Made by a program: the position numbers and the translations under genes
Assembly: GCA_021399435.1 (NCBI GenBank)
Contig: JAJTUP010000015.1
Location: 930,001 to 994,000 of the forward strand
Direction of reading: 5' to 3'
DNA: 64,000 nucleotides
Source of the DNA: Diaporthe sp. PMI_573
Taxonomy: Eukaryota > Ascomycota > Sordariomycetes > Diaporthales > Diaporthaceae
The notes under the pieces: generated by a model
The model's database searches: none
Told to the model about the DNA's origin: nothing
What the model saw: only the letters and a program-made list of their open reading frames with translations
In this document: positions 33,891-45,953 of the stretch, in pieces
Layout: the number at the start of each line of letters is the position of its first letter
How positions within the stretch are numbered: the first letter of the stretch is position 1

Positions 33891-36015
33891 ATGGTGAACA
33901 CCGGACATCCGAGCAGGGCCTGCAAGCTTTGCCGGGCCCGCAGAATTAAGTGCGATGAGACAAAGCCGCACTGCATCAAGTGCAGGAAATCTAAACGGCA
34001 GTGCCCCGGGTACAGAGATCCGTTCGAAATCAATCTACGCGACGAGACTCAGTCCACCATCAGGAAGGCAAAGGCGGCGGCAGCTCAGAGGAGGACAAGC
34101 CGACAAGATGACAGAGAGACGTCGTCGGATGAGTCTCCGACCAAGTCGACGCATTCTGCAAGCGGCAGCTCTGCGCAAGGAAGAAGATCGCCGCACGCCT
34201 CCGATGGCTCATGGGAAACGCTCACCCAGTCGGCATGGTCATCACCGTCCTCACAGGTGGCCAGTCTAAACAGGTCTTCCAGGTCCCCGACTTTCAGCAA
34301 CGGCTTCGGTGTGTTTGACTTCACTTACTCGTCGCCGACCCAGGATAACTCGTTCGACTTTAACTCGGCATGGTCGTTGCCGGCAGCAGGCTATTCGATC
34401 CCAATCAAGAGGGTCGCCGAAGCGCTCGGGTCCTGGGACTTCAGCCGCTCCTTCGACGGCACCACTTGGGGATGCAGTGACAGCTTCAATGCTGGGGGCT
34501 CAAGTGTAGCACCGGTCTGCCCGGGCCTGCAAACACCACTCGACGAGCAGGCTACTTGCTTCTTCCTGTCGAATTTTGTCCTAACACTCTCAACCGGCCA
34601 GAACCCCGGCCTGTTCAGCTTCGCTCTCAAGATCCTGCAAGCACCCGGAATCAAGGAGACCCCTTTCCCCATGGCATTTACCGCCGTCTCGCTGGCGGCT
34701 TTGGCCGGGAGGCCGAATTCGAGACATCTACTTCCCAAGTCTCAAATTTACTACAGTACAGCTCTTGTGCAGCTGAAAGAAGTATTACAAGACAAGAAAC
34801 GGGCCACAGATGATGCAACTCTGGCAACAGCAATTTTATTGTCATTCTACGAGGTAACTATACTGTGAACATCTAGAGTATTTAATATGTACTGACAGCA
34901 ACTAGGGGTTGGCAAGCGACAACGAGAGCATGGCCGGCTGGTCGAATCACCTGGACGGCGCAAAAGCGCTCATCCGCCTTCGCGGGAAAGATGTTATTAC
35001 GGAGTCGACGCCCGAAGGACTTGAAATGTTTCAACTCGTGCGCTCAATGTCGGTATGTAATACTATATATAGTATTAGCGCTCAGTTCTAGGCGGATCAT
35101 CGAACCCATACCTTGCGCAATTAATTGTAATATTCCACAGAACTAATCTTGTTCACAGATTCGTCAGAACATGTTCGGCTTTGTCGCCAACCCTTCAGTT
35201 AGCGACGTGGAGTGGTGGGGCCAACATGTCGTCTCCGACAAATCCGGTCATGTTGCCCTCGTCCTCAACATGAAAACAACGCTCATCCGGGCGGAAGCCG
35301 ACGCTCTCCTCACGTCCGGCCCCAAGACAGCAGGGAAGATCGACAAGGCCCTGGACCTCCTCCGCCGGGCTCGCGAGATTGTAACCGAGCTCGGCCGCTG
35401 GCTTGAGAACTGCCACCCGACCTGGCCAAAGTTTGTCTCCGGGTGGGCCAAGGAGATCTCCGACGACAGACTCGACAAGGCCGCCACCTTCCCGGGGCCC
35501 TTGTACACGTTCCCCAACGTCTGGGTCGCAGGAAAGCACCTCAACACCAACGCCTCTAGGATCCTGCTCGCGGGAATCATCGTCAGGTGTGTGCGGTGGA
35601 TATGCGCTCCGTCCGACCACACCAAGACCGACGACTACGCCGAGGCCATGCGCATCGGCTGCGAGGAGGTTACAAACGTGATTGCCAGCGTCCCGTACTT
35701 CGTCACCTGGCAAGGCGACCGCACGACCACTCCGTATTTCCCTTGCGGCGCGCCAACCAGCCCGAAGGCGTACAGCGGTGTGACGGCCTTGTACCCTCTG
35801 CTTTGTACTGGGCTGAGCGAGTTTGTGACACCGAGACAGAAGAAGTGGCTTTGTGGCCGGTTGATGGGCATGTCTGAAGCTATGGGTATCAAGCAGGCCG
35901 AGGTCTTCTCCAAGGTAAAATCATCCCCTAGTACTTTCCCGGCAAACTCGGGGCTTAGCATGCTGACTATCTGTTACAGTTCATATCCAACCAGGCGCCG
36001 CCAGTGGCTGCTTGA
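33891..36015 (+). CDS. Zn(II)2Cys6 fungal transcription factor, 4 exons
   Basis: Exons 33891-34853, 34906-35052, 35159-35914 and 35980-36015 give 633 residues. Introns are 52, 106 and 65 nt, all GT-AG, and all joins keep the frame. The binuclear zinc cluster is at the N-terminus: Cys11, 14, 21, 28, 31 and 38 with spacing C-x2-C-x6-C-x6-C-x2-C-x6-C. A basic stretch (RKAKAAAAQRRTSRQ) and a Ser-rich linker follow. The rest (from about residue 200) has the helical layout of the fungal-specific transcription factor domain type 2: TPLDEQATCFFLSNFVL, then SWSNHLDGAKALIRLRG and LFQLVRSMSIRQNMFGF-like segments. It is expected to bind DNA in the nucleus. The short last exon encodes FISNQAPPVAA. Its targets cannot be inferred. 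It is not clearly part of a metabolic cluster. Confidence 0.87.
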
Positions 36016-36235
36016 ATCGACTGTTTGCAAGCTCTTTTCAAGATCGCATTCATTTTAGGAAGTAGGGTGTTTAGGGGACAAGCGGCTTAAGAAGGCCCGG
36101 AATTGAGTTTTATTCATGACACGCAGGGCGTTATGAGATTACTGTGCACACAAGCCCAGACAGGGCACAACTTCTGATTCGGTTTCATTTACACAAACTT
36201 AGACCACCCCTAGCGGGTCCTACTCTTTAGTAAGC

Positions 36236-38188
36236 TCAATTATGACTCTTCAAAAAGCCTTCCTCTTCGTCGATAGACTCCTTGTCGAGCACAAGATATT
36301 GCTCCGAACTCAGTCGACTCCTTCTGAATTCGTCACCCACGTCTACCTGCCCAAGGGAATATACCATCATCTCCAGCCAAATCTGGAATGAATTGATTGC
36401 ATACCATCTTCTCGAAGGCAAGCAGCCACTTGTGTTCGCCACGAACCCATATATATCACGAGACCTCTTGATAGCCTGCGGCAGGTCGCCACCCGAGGCA
36501 ACAATCTCAACCAACAGACATCCGAGGTCCATCCAGAGCTTCTGGTGGGAGTGGCTCCACCCCTAAGTAGGTATGTTACGCTCTACATAATGGTCCTCAA
36601 TCTTGGCTATTACGAGCTTGCACATATCCCTAGCCACTGCCGGCTTCAGCCTGTATCTTGCCGCCAAGTCCAACATTTCCCGCTCAGTGCTGAGCGTTGT
36701 GGGATGCATCTCGCCGAACCGCGCCGAATACTCTGTCACAAGCCTCTGGTAGCCAAAGAATATCTCCTCTGCAGCCCCGATGTTGAGGGTGCAAAACCTC
36801 GCCCGGAAGTAGAGCACGGCGCAGAAGTCATCGGAGTACGCCTCCGCAAAGGTGTCGGTGCCGAGCTTCAGAACCCGGTCCAGTGACTCCCGGCTCGGAT
36901 GCCTCGAGTCCTGAACAATGCTGAGCAGCGGCCCGCAGATGATGGCCAGCGGGTGCCTCTTTGGGATCATCTGGAGCCGAGGTGCCATGTACCTGAGCAT
37001 GAGTGTCGCCAGGTCGTTGCGCCCGTATGACACGAAGAGGTGCGGAATGCTGAAGCAGTACTCGACGGACAGAATGGCGCCGAGATGGTCTATCTCGCGG
37101 TCGAGCGCGCGGAATGCCCGGCGCAAGAGTCTGCCCCCGAGTAAAAAAGTCGTTGAGGCTGAATGCTGCTAGCGCGCTGACAAATGTTTGGTACATGTCG
37201 GCTCTGCTGTCGCTGGAGAAGCGTCTCGCGTTACCCAGTGTTGGGTGGCTTGAGCAGTAAGCGAGGCTTGTCTCTGTCTCGCCCATGATGAATTGCCGTG
37301 TCAGTGTCAGGATCGTGTTGACATCGCGGGCTTGGTCGTTCTGGTGCAGCAGCGGATAAGCGAGCGCGCGCTCTTGTCGGCGCGCTCTGCGCAACTCTCT
37401 CACAGCTCGCAGCCTGAAAGTGTCAAGCTCGCAAGGTTTGATTCTTGACTTCCCATCGCGCTGAAGGAGCACCTGCCCAGCGTCGACGGCGGATCTGTGT
37501 CCCTTTGAGCTATACTTCGCCCACTTCCATTTCTTGAAGCGGTATTTGTACATTTTAGATCTAGTACAGTATTTAAGATTAGATATGGAATCAAGGGACA
37601 ACACTTGATATTGGCTTACATTGCTCTAATACCATAATTGCTTTCCATCACATTCTGGACTTGCGCCAAGTTCAGGTTTTGCCGCATGTAAAGGTCTTCA
37701 ATCACATGCTTGTATTGTTCCCAGTCGTCCTGGTCCGGGATAATCTGCTGTTCAGACGCTCTTGCTGGAAGTGAGCCCTTCGCACGACATGGACAAGATG
37801 TTTTGTCAGCCAAGTCTGTCTCAGTACTATCGCCTTTTCTTTCCTTCACAGGTTCAGCGTCAACAAGTGGTCCTTCCACCTCCGCCGGACGGGGTCGGAA
37901 AGGCGTCGGTGTTTTTGATTGGCTTGCGCTTGAGCTAGCTTCCGATATGAAAGGCGACTCTGAGAGCGCGGGATTGGCATCGTCGATTTCATCATTAAGG
38001 TAGTCATCCAGTGACCAGAGTCGAAGAGCAGGGGGTTCGAAATCTACACCCTGGACATCGGATTGTTGAAGGCGCTCACCAGAGGTCGAATGTAGCGGGC
38101 AGGACAAGAAGAAATACAGCGGATGGAAAGCATGTCCTTCTCCCCCTTGGCCTTCTTTCAGCAACCTTTTGCAAAGACAGAGAGACAT
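36236..38188 (-). pseudogene. Clr5-domain protein gene with a one-base frameshift
   Basis: Exons 38188-37620, 37560-36614 and 36562-36236 are separated by introns of 59 and 51 nt. The protein would be 613 residues. The N-terminal Clr5 domain (about 154-205) starts WEQYKHVIEDLYMRQNLNL, crosses the first intron in MESNYGIRAISKMYKYRF and ends KKWKWAKYS. A helical C-terminal part follows (EIDHLGAILSVEYCFSIPHL, YQRLVTEYSARFGEMHP, LWMDLGCLLVEIVASGG). In exon 2 the frame is lost at a run of six T (37143-37148 on the plus strand as A6). With five T the frame would read on as SLNDFLLGGRLLRRAFRALD and the exon lengths then add up exactly to 614 codons. It is either a real disabling indel or a homopolymer sequencing error. 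Clr5-type proteins are mostly uncharacterised, and the domain is named after a fission yeast silencing factor. Confidence 0.72.
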
Positions 38189-38764
38189 TTTCACGGGTGT
38201 CGATGCAGTGACTTAAAAGGCCAGTTGGCCTTTTTGCTTGCTGAGTAGAATGTATCAATTGCTTATGCGTCTCGAAGTGATCGAAAGCCAACGGATGTGC
38301 CAATGACTTTATGTCATATTGAAGGATAGAAATGCCTGTTTTTGCCCTCATCCATCGTATTGAGGTACGAGGGTACCGGGATGGTGATTTCGGGGCGCAA
38401 CCCTATGGCAGTTCTGATCGGACTAAAAAGATCTTACAGGTGGGTCGGAGCGCTCTCAAAGACTGATCAATAATTCCTTGTGCAAGATTTACGGGACTGC
38501 CGAGGCGCAAGGGGCCGAACAAAACTAACCGTCGCGTGTTCCAACCTCTTCTTTAGAAGGCTCGGGCAGATATAAGTATTCAGCTGGCATGTCCAAACAG
38601 GGATTTCGCTTGTAGCCTCATCGGCGATTGAGCCTCTGCCGAGCATGTAGCTTGGATATAAAAGTGGTCGCGTGGGCATGGTAAACATAAACTGCTACCA
38701 CGGCTGTAACTTCGTGCCAGATTCTTTCATGTCACAAATGAATACGTTCTAGGATGCTACCCAA
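38189..38764. other. Intergenic region upstream of the Clr5 gene
   Basis: No gene was recognised. It presumably holds the promoter of the minus-strand Clr5-domain gene. Confidence 0.4.
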
Positions 38765-39790
38765 TCCATCATGACTGGGCCCCAGTATCGTTCATCCATC
38801 GCTCCAGGTTGCCTACCAGGCCCACGGCGTTGAATTTGTGCTCCACAAACGAGACATAATTGCACATCGACTCTCTTGGCTGCAGCTAGGGGTATTTCGG
38901 GGGGTGTGACGGCAGGAAATGCCGCAGATCGTAAGGTGTCCTGCTTGCAAAGCCCTTCGCCTCCTTCAGCAAGGATGTGAGTGAGATCAGAACGAGGCCC
39001 TGGGTGAGGCCTGTCAGGGTGGTGCGGTGGGAGCGGCGAGCACCAACCAATTTTGCGACTGTCTTGTTGTCGACTGTGAAGGTACGGAAGCGGGTCGCGA
39101 AGAGCGAGGCCTGTATTGGAGCCTAGGTTGCGTGCGTGTTGCCTGGTGGGAAAAGCAAAGGCGGTTTTAATTCCCTCTAGAGAACCCTCAGTAGAAATGC
39201 TGGTGTCATGGGCCGCGGAGACACAAGTTCAGGATTGGGTGGCAACTTATCAGAACAGTCCGGAAGGTCAACCACCCAACTGTCTGAGCCCTTTGGAAGC
39301 TTGGGTAATATGAGCCCGTTGCGTCGTTCTGCTTTAAGCTCTTATTGAGGTTTCGTAGCAACTGTCGATGAAATATTTTGCCACTCATCCCGTCATGATG
39401 AACGTGGTTCCAAACCTACAACACCTCCATGGACTCGGCCGCGGGCTTGTGTAGTATTATTACTCTCCAGCCAGGCTGTGTTGAGAGATGGTCGTACCTG
39501 GAATGGAGCTGGGTTTGCATTGACTCAAGGTACACCGGCTCAAGTTGATTCGAGTCCCAATTTCTATCCAGTCGAAATCATTTCGGAGATAGAGTTGCTC
39601 AAGGCGAAAGAAGGGGTTGGGACAGGATAAGTTGGGTGGCTGCGTCGTAGAATCTGCCTCGGAGAGCCTCGAGACTGCCAGGACAGGCTAGACCGGACTG
39701 TATGCAGTAGCTGCAGGTGACAACGGTGCCTCGAGACTGGCCGAGCGCGTGCATGGCGAGCTGACAAGCTTCACTACGATGGATTAGAAC
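38765..39790 (-). pseudogene. Decayed alcohol O-acetyltransferase (AATase/ATF-like) gene
   Basis: Reading the minus strand from 39790 down, fragments follow the order of fungal alcohol acetyltransferases. These are an N-terminal piece (SLEALRGRFYDAATQLILSQ), EPVYLESMQTQLHSRYDHL, GWRVIILHKPAAES, the catalytic HxxxD block in HVHHDGMSGKIFHRQLL (near 39390-39411), LPKGSDSWVVDLPDC and SDKLPPNPEL, LKPPLLFPPGNTHAT, ATRFRTFTVDNKTVAKLV, HRTTLTGLTQGLVL, YDLRHFLPS and MCNYVSFVEHKFNAVG. At least four TAG codons interrupt it: before VWNHVHHD, in VL-stop-REL, in HAT-stop-API and at 38886-38888. Two clearly replace Trp, as expected from TGG to TAG mutation. The reading frame shifts at least once near 39340. 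The C-terminal part is missing. Such enzymes use acetyl-CoA to acetylate alcohols. Confidence 0.75.
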
Positions 39791-41325
39791 AACCAAGTAT
39801 GCTATAGTGGATGGGTGTGTGCTTTCTGGCAACCCATCTTGCGGATTCTAGTGTTTGCAACACGGCCGGAGGCGTGATGCCGGAGTGAAGAACGAGTGGT
39901 GGATTCAGCCTAGCAGTGTACGACGTGAAATGTCTATGGGAGACTTTTGCCAACTACCTGCATAGTCTAGAATGCCAGCACAGGCAATCTCCAAAACCAG
40001 CAGGCCGGGCAACTTGATAGGTGCAGTCTGTGGATGATGAGCCAGAAGATTTACGAACCAGAGCAGAGAAGATGCAAAACGGGCGAGCGGAGGCGAGCGA
40101 GGTAACCTTTGGCCCCGCCTTCAAATATTTGTTAGTTGCCACACACTTGCAGGTGGCTTGCATAACCCCGGAGGATTTCTTTCTTCCTTCTTTTCTCTTC
40201 CTTAGGCAAGCCTACTCGTAAAATCCACATAACTTGGTGCAAACCTCAAGTCACCGTGCCGTGAATCCCAAGTGACGTCTCATTATCTAAATGGATATAA
40301 ATGTATGATATGATCTTGGTAAAGTACCTATGTTGCAACTGCAGTCCTGGGATGTGGCCATTCTAGTGTCCGGCGCGACTTCTCTCGGCTGGGCAGACAA
40401 ATAGCCTAATCTATCAGCACTAATAATTTTTCTGCAACAAGTACGCAGACAGGAATAGCCACTGTTGAAGTTGTGGCTCCGGGAGGAGGGGGCGAGGGTA
40501 CCTATTCTGCCGTTCTTCGGCTGCGATTGTCCCGTGGCCCGGGATGTCGCGCTTATTGAGCCGTTCCAGCAGATCTGCACCATCTCGCCCACCATCTCGC
40601 CGTACGTCAAAAGTGGTGAGCCTGCAAGTAGGATTTGTTTGGGCATGTGGCAGACGTAGCAACTGACTCGGGGCAATCTCTTCTTATCCAGCTCCTAAGG
40701 CTTGTTCATCCACAATATGACTCGGAAGGATCACGCTTCAAGCTTTTACCCCGGATTCGCCAAGGCAGCAGCACAGCGATCTAGTGTAAATGGGCATTGC
40801 GCTCAATCCACCGTGGCTCGGCATGAGCACCCTCATAAGAACGCAGCCATGTAGCTCAAGAGCTGTGGGACTCACAATGGGAATTGCCCTGATGTTCCAA
40901 ACATGAGAGCCGGTCACAGGCGCGCCTCTAACACAGCCTGCCCAATAGTTATCTTAGGATTCAGCGCCGCGTATTGCCGATCCTAAAGTGGAGTTGTGCC
41001 CTCGTGGTCTTATCTTGCCATGGGTGGCATGGCCGGATATGGGAGGTATAACGCAGATAAGTCGCCGGTTCACAAATCCGACATGGCCAGGTTGGGTCGT
41101 AAGGGGAATAGGTAGCTCTGTTGGGGTACAATGTTACGTCGCATTGAGGCAAATGAACCGTCGGCTCTCCCCAGAGACCAACCGCGTCACCCATCGAACC
41201 CTTTTGTATCGTGTTGCCCATCTCGCCGAGCTCATTGTACCAGCGTTCCTAGACGACCTTCGCCTGTGACCCTCTAGTTTTGCCATCGACTCTGGCAATT
41301 CCAATCATCGGCCACAGCTGCAGGC
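39791..41325. other. Intergenic region upstream of the OPT gene
   Basis: No gene is firmly recognised. Around 40465-40659 (plus) there is a 64-codon open piece (FFGCDCPVARDVALIEPFQQ) without ATG support or a family match. The final 300 bases are probably the transporter promoter. Confidence 0.35.
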
Positions 41326-44133
41326 ATGGCTGAAATTAAATCGATGAGATCAACTGGCTCTCCTACCCCAGAGAAGGAGGGCGCCCTGTCCAGTGCTGTC
41401 GATGTGAGCCAAGCAACGTCCGGTCTTGAGAAGATCAAGCACGCACATCAATTCGACCCGAATCTGCCGCAGGAGAAACTCGAATTCCTTGAGAAGGCAT
41501 TGCACGATGGTGACCCCGGAGAAATCATTGAGGCGGACGCCCTCTTCACCGAGGACAGCCCGTATGATGAGGTGCGAGCAGCGGTGCGAGCAACAGATTC
41601 CGGAGGTGTCGCCAACACAGTGCGGGCTTGGATACTAGGCTTGTTCTTTGTCACAATTGGAAGTGGCCTGAACATGTTCTTGAGTATGCGCAGTCCAGCG
41701 ATCAACTTTCCAGCATTAGTCGTTCAGCTGCTTGTTTACCCCATCGGCTGCTTCTGGGCCAAGGTTGTGCCCACCAGGGTCTTCAACACATTTGGTGTGA
41801 AGTGGACTTTCAACACTGGGCCTTTCACAATCAAGGAACATGTGGTCGTCACTTTGATGTCGAATGTCTCCATTGGATACGCTTACAGCACCGATGCTCT
41901 GCTCGCACTTCAGGGAAAGCCATTTTACAATGTGAATCTAGGATGGGGGTTCCAGCTTCTTTTCACGCTAAGCTCTCAGCTCATTGGCATTGGTCTGGCA
42001 GGTCTTTCGCGGAGGTTCCTTGTGTGGCCGGCTGCGATGATATGTAAGACGTGAACCTGCTCCCAATCATCACCAACAAGACTAACCCTCGCCACAGGGC
42101 CCAACCAATTCAGTAGCACGTCCCTCTTCTTCGCACTGCATGACAAGAGCAAGAGTGATGGATCTGAGAGCAACGGTTGGACCATCAGCCGCTATAGATA
42201 TTTCTTCTATGTTCTGATGTCCATGTTTTGCTACTACGTAAGCAATTGCCTAAACACCTGTACTCTGAGAAAATCAAATGCCATCGAGCGTTGCTAACTT
42301 CAGGCCTGCCAGTGGATTCCGGCAGTCCTATGGCAAGGACTCTCAGTTTTCGCCTTCATCACCTGGATCAAGCCCAATAGTGTCGTCGTCAACCAACTCT
42401 TCGGTGGCTATACTGGCCTCTCTCTGATCCCCATCACATTCGACTGGACATATGTCACTGCGTATTTGGGCGACCCTCTACTCGCCCCAGTACATACCGC
42501 AATATCTGAGCTCACGGGGCTCTTCGTGTTTGTCATCCTTGCAACAATCGGCATCACGTACTCTGGAGCTATCTACAGTCAATACCTGCCAATTAACACC
42601 TCCCAGACCTACGACAATACACAAAGCAAATACAATGTGAGCAGGATCCTAGGAGACAACTTTACTTTCGACCTGAAAAAGTATCAGGAATACTCGCCAC
42701 TATTCCTCCCACCTACGTTCGCTCTGAATTATGGGCTGTCCTTTGCGGCTTTGACTGCAGCATTGGTGCACTGCGGGCTGTTCCACGGAAAAGATATTAT
42801 CTACCGACTGAAAGCAGCCAGGAACCAAGAGCCGGATATCCACATGAAATTGATGCAAAAATACCAGGATGCACCTGATTGGTGGTACCTTGCCCTTTTT
42901 GTCATCTCCATGGGGCTCGGTCTCGCCACAGCTTTGGGATATGACTCTCAGCTGCCTTGGTGGGCGTTCTTCGTGGCTATCATCCTTGCCATTGTCTTCA
43001 TGATCCCGTCTACAACAATCCTGGCTATATCGAACCTCGCGCTGGCGCTCAACGTTCTATCCCCGTTCCTGGCTGGCTTCATGATACCAGGTCAGCCTAT
43101 TGGCGTGATGATTTTCAAGGTCTACAGCACAATCGTGCTCGGCCAGGCTCAGACATATGCCGGTGACTTGAAGTTGGGGCACTACATGAAGGTTCCGCCC
43201 AGGATAACCTTCTGGTGTCAAGTGGTGGCGACTGCATGGGCCACATTTGTGCAGATTGCAGTCATGAATTGGACACTCGGGAATATCGATGGTGTCTGCG
43301 ATATGTGAGTTGCCTCCCGGGCAAAATATCTCTCTCCTTGGCAGTACTCTCCGGTCAGCATACTGACTCGTCTTGACAGTGACCAACCCGCAAAATTCTC
43401 CTGTCCCAATGGCCGTGCATTCTTCTCTTCATCGATCGTCTGGGGAGTTATCGGCCCGTACAGAATGTTTGGCACTGGTTCCATTTACCAGTACTTCAAC
43501 GTCTTCTGGGTGATCGGAGCGGTCCTTCCTTGCATTCTCTACGCCTTTGTCAAATATGGCGGTCGTCTGAGCTGGATCGGTCGCACCCTCCACGCGCCAG
43601 TCATGCTCGGAGCAATGGGCTGGCTGCCACCAGCGACTCCGTTGTCGTTTTCGACTTGGGGAATAGTCGCGTTAATCTTCAATCACTTTATCAGGAAACG
43701 ATTCCATGGCTGGTGGCGCCAGTACAACTATGTCACTGCAGCTGCTCTTGATGCCGGACTAATCATCTCGACCATCGTCATCTTTTTCGCCATTGTAAGC
43801 ATGATTTCACATTCATCAATATCGTCTCTTGGGGGTACTTTGGTTGTGGATCACGGTGGTGTACATGTCAAGGACAGAATTCTGAATCCTGGAGCCGACT
43901 CTGTTGTTGTGATAAAGATGATAACTAACATGACCTGTTGCAGACTTTCCCCGGAGCAACAATACCACAGTGGTGGGGCAACGTTGGTGTTTACAACACG
44001 ATGGTATGTCACAGCTCTTTCCATATCCCCATAGAGATTTTTGCTGATGCCATTTTCGTATTAGGACGCGGAATACACGGCCGTTCTCAAGACAGTTGGT
44101 GATGGGGAGACTTTTGGGCCGACCACTTGGTGA
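41326..44133 (+). CDS. Oligopeptide transporter (OPT family), 6 exons
   Basis: Exons 41326-42043, 42098-42237, 42304-43304, 43380-43794, 43944-44003 and 44065-44133 give exactly 800 residues. All introns are GT-AG (54-149 nt). About 100 hydrophilic N-terminal residues precede many membrane segments (about 12-16). OPT hallmarks include RAWILGLFFVTIGSGLNMF, MRSPAINFPALVVQLL, IWPNQFSSTSLFFAL across the first splice site, GYTGLSLIPITFDWTYV and GFMIPGQPIGVMIFKVYS, then GPYRMFGTGSIYQYFNVFW and FPGATIPQWWGNVG near the C-terminus. Members of this family carry tetra- and pentapeptides, glutathione conjugates or metal chelates across the plasma membrane by proton symport. The exact substrate is open. 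The two last exons are very short, so a simple open-frame search would miss the C-terminus. Confidence 0.93.
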
Positions 44134-44665
44134 ATGTTGGGTGCATACGAAGCCATGCTACCTAGGTAGAATGCCAGAGGGCGGTTGGAAATACGACCAA
44201 ATACCAATGTGTCACATGTTTTTGAAGACCATGATACTAAGTCAAGTCCTGGAATCACTGCTTCTCAGGCTCGCCCAAAAGAATCCACTACACAAGCCCC
44301 CACATGTGGCTGTATCAGGGATGTGCGTCCCGATGCTGGCGTGGCAGGCTGTGTGCTGATGCCAAGCCCCACTAAACAGCTGCTATGCCACGAAGGATGC
44401 ACCTGTTCCAGCGCTGGGTCGAATACGTACGCTGATCCGGATGTGGCTGTAGCGCTGTGTCACGAATCCTCCAGGCAGACTCACACAAGGCAACTGCCGA
44501 TCCAAACACTGCTTGATCTTGAACCGAGTTTGATTAACAAGCAAAGGTTTTGCTCTTCTCTGACCTGTTCAAAACACGTCGCGCTCTCTCGCCGTTACCG
44601 GATGGCCGCTAGTCAAATTCATCCTGAATCTCATCATCAAATAGCCATATTCAACAGCCAGCAAG
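44134..44665. other. Intergenic region
   Basis: Between the OPT gene and the small membrane protein gene, same direction. No further gene was seen. Part of it must be the OPT 3' end and the next promoter. Confidence 0.4.
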
Positions 44666-45261
44666 ATGCCTACCTACCCACACGACAGCGGCGTCAGCTC
44701 GACCGTTTTCTTGCGCCGCGTCACGATACTATCATTTCCACCAGCTTTCCTCATCCTCCTCATCCATGGCGTTGGCTCCAGCTGGGCGTTCCCGGCTCTG
44801 GGAATATTACCTCTCGCGGTCTCGGCCCTGTTTGGCGGCCTGCTATTGCATCGTGATCGCGTGGCGGCTCTCGGGTCGCCAATCCAGGCTTTGACGCCAG
44901 AAAACGTATTCTATGCCGACAGCGCTCTCGCTGTTTGGTATCTTGCTTTTCTCATTCCAACATGGGTTTGTCTTCATAGACCCTGGCAATCCGAGATGGT
45001 CATTCTGGGCACGTATGGCTCGGTATTTCTCATGATAAACTTGTCCGTCTCCCTCATTCCACCTTCATTTCCCATGGCCCTTTTGCTAAAACTGTCGACA
45101 TTAGCGGCATACATCTCTATTTCGCCGCCGCCGAGGCTTTGCACATTGTCACGACTAGACAAACCCCGTTTCAGTCACTCGCCGCAGAATACACACCACT
45201 CAATGAGGAGTACAGGGATGATGTTGAGGAAATGGAGGAGGGAAATGCGAGGCCGACTTAG
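44666..45261 (+). CDS. Small four-pass membrane protein, 2 exons
   Basis: Exons 44666-45012 and 45105-45261 with a 92-nt intron (GTATGG...TAG) give 167 residues. Hydrophobic stretches are FPPAFLILLIHGVGSSWAF, ALGILPLAVSALFGGLLL, SALAVWYLAFLIPTWVCL and, across the splice site, MVILGTGIHLYFAAAEALHIV. The acidic C-terminus reads PLNEEYRDDVEEMEEGNARP. The unspliced frame stays open to 45274 but ends in a basic tail of low plausibility (RKWRREMRGRLRLMN). The spliced form gives a clean hydrophobic helix and a soluble acidic end, so it is preferred. I do not recognise a function. Confidence 0.65.
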
Positions 45262-45953
45262 GTTGATGAACTAAAATTGTTTTACCATGGTGGTTCTGCC
45301 AACTGAGACGGCCACTTTTGGGGTATAGATGAGTTTTTGGGGGACTTCATGATTTTCAGTGCTTGTTGTACGGTGCTTGTTGAGTGGTCTGCAGTCACAT
45401 GGCATGCGATTGCCTCGAGTCGAAATCGAGCTGCATCTTGATACCGGCATACTCTTCGTTTACCCTCTCCTCGGTACTTTGAAAAAGCAAATGCGGCACA
45501 AGTCGAGCGGAAGGGGATACCAAAGGACTGTAGTGGCGTTTGATCTGTAGATGTGGTCTGGCGTGCCTGTGAACGCGCTTTTGGTGCTTGCAGATGTGCC
45601 AAATAACATCAAAACAAAACAAAACAAAACAAAACAGAAACACCATGACGTTTGAGTGCTTTCCTTCGGATCTTCAACACGACAACCCAGCTACCCCATT
45701 TGCATTAATTTGCATGGCAACCATCGGAGCAACGAGCAACAACACATGGATGGATGCTCTTCGCACCGCGACCACGATTCACTTCCCCCGTTCGATACTG
45801 TGCGATCTGCCACAATCTGTTACTTGAGTGTCTCATGGCATCGCCATCTCCAACGTCAAATCGACCTCTACCTTCTTGAGCCACGCCACGATTACCGGCT
45901 CCATCCCTCAAGTGTTCTATCTCTTCAAATGTTGCTGACGTGCCTGGCACACC
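45262..45953. other. Intergenic region with AAAAC repeat
   Basis: No gene. It contains five AAAAC units at about 45611-45635 and presumably the promoter of the DUF6604 gene. Confidence 0.45.
45611..45635 (+). repeat. AAAAC pentanucleotide repeat
   Basis: Five perfect tandem copies of AAAAC. Confidence 0.95.

Noticed and set aside
36563..36613. Stop of the Clr5 gene at 36563
   Set aside because: A 51-nt intron with GTAAT donor, CGTAAC branch and TAG acceptor removes this stop and continues in frame for 108 more codons.
39599..39832. Small Cys-containing protein on the minus strand
   Set aside because: At first it resembled the Cys cluster of the antisense gene in the copia element, but it lines up in order with the N-terminus of the decayed alcohol acetyltransferase, so it is part of that pseudogene.
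40465..40659. 64-codon plus-strand open piece
   Set aside because: It has a coding look but no start context, splice partners or known motif, so it is not called as a gene.
44666..45274. Unspliced 202-codon reading of the small membrane protein gene
   Set aside because: The end of the frame is a basic, unlikely tail. A good intron (45013-45104) gives a clean hydrophobic helix and acidic end.
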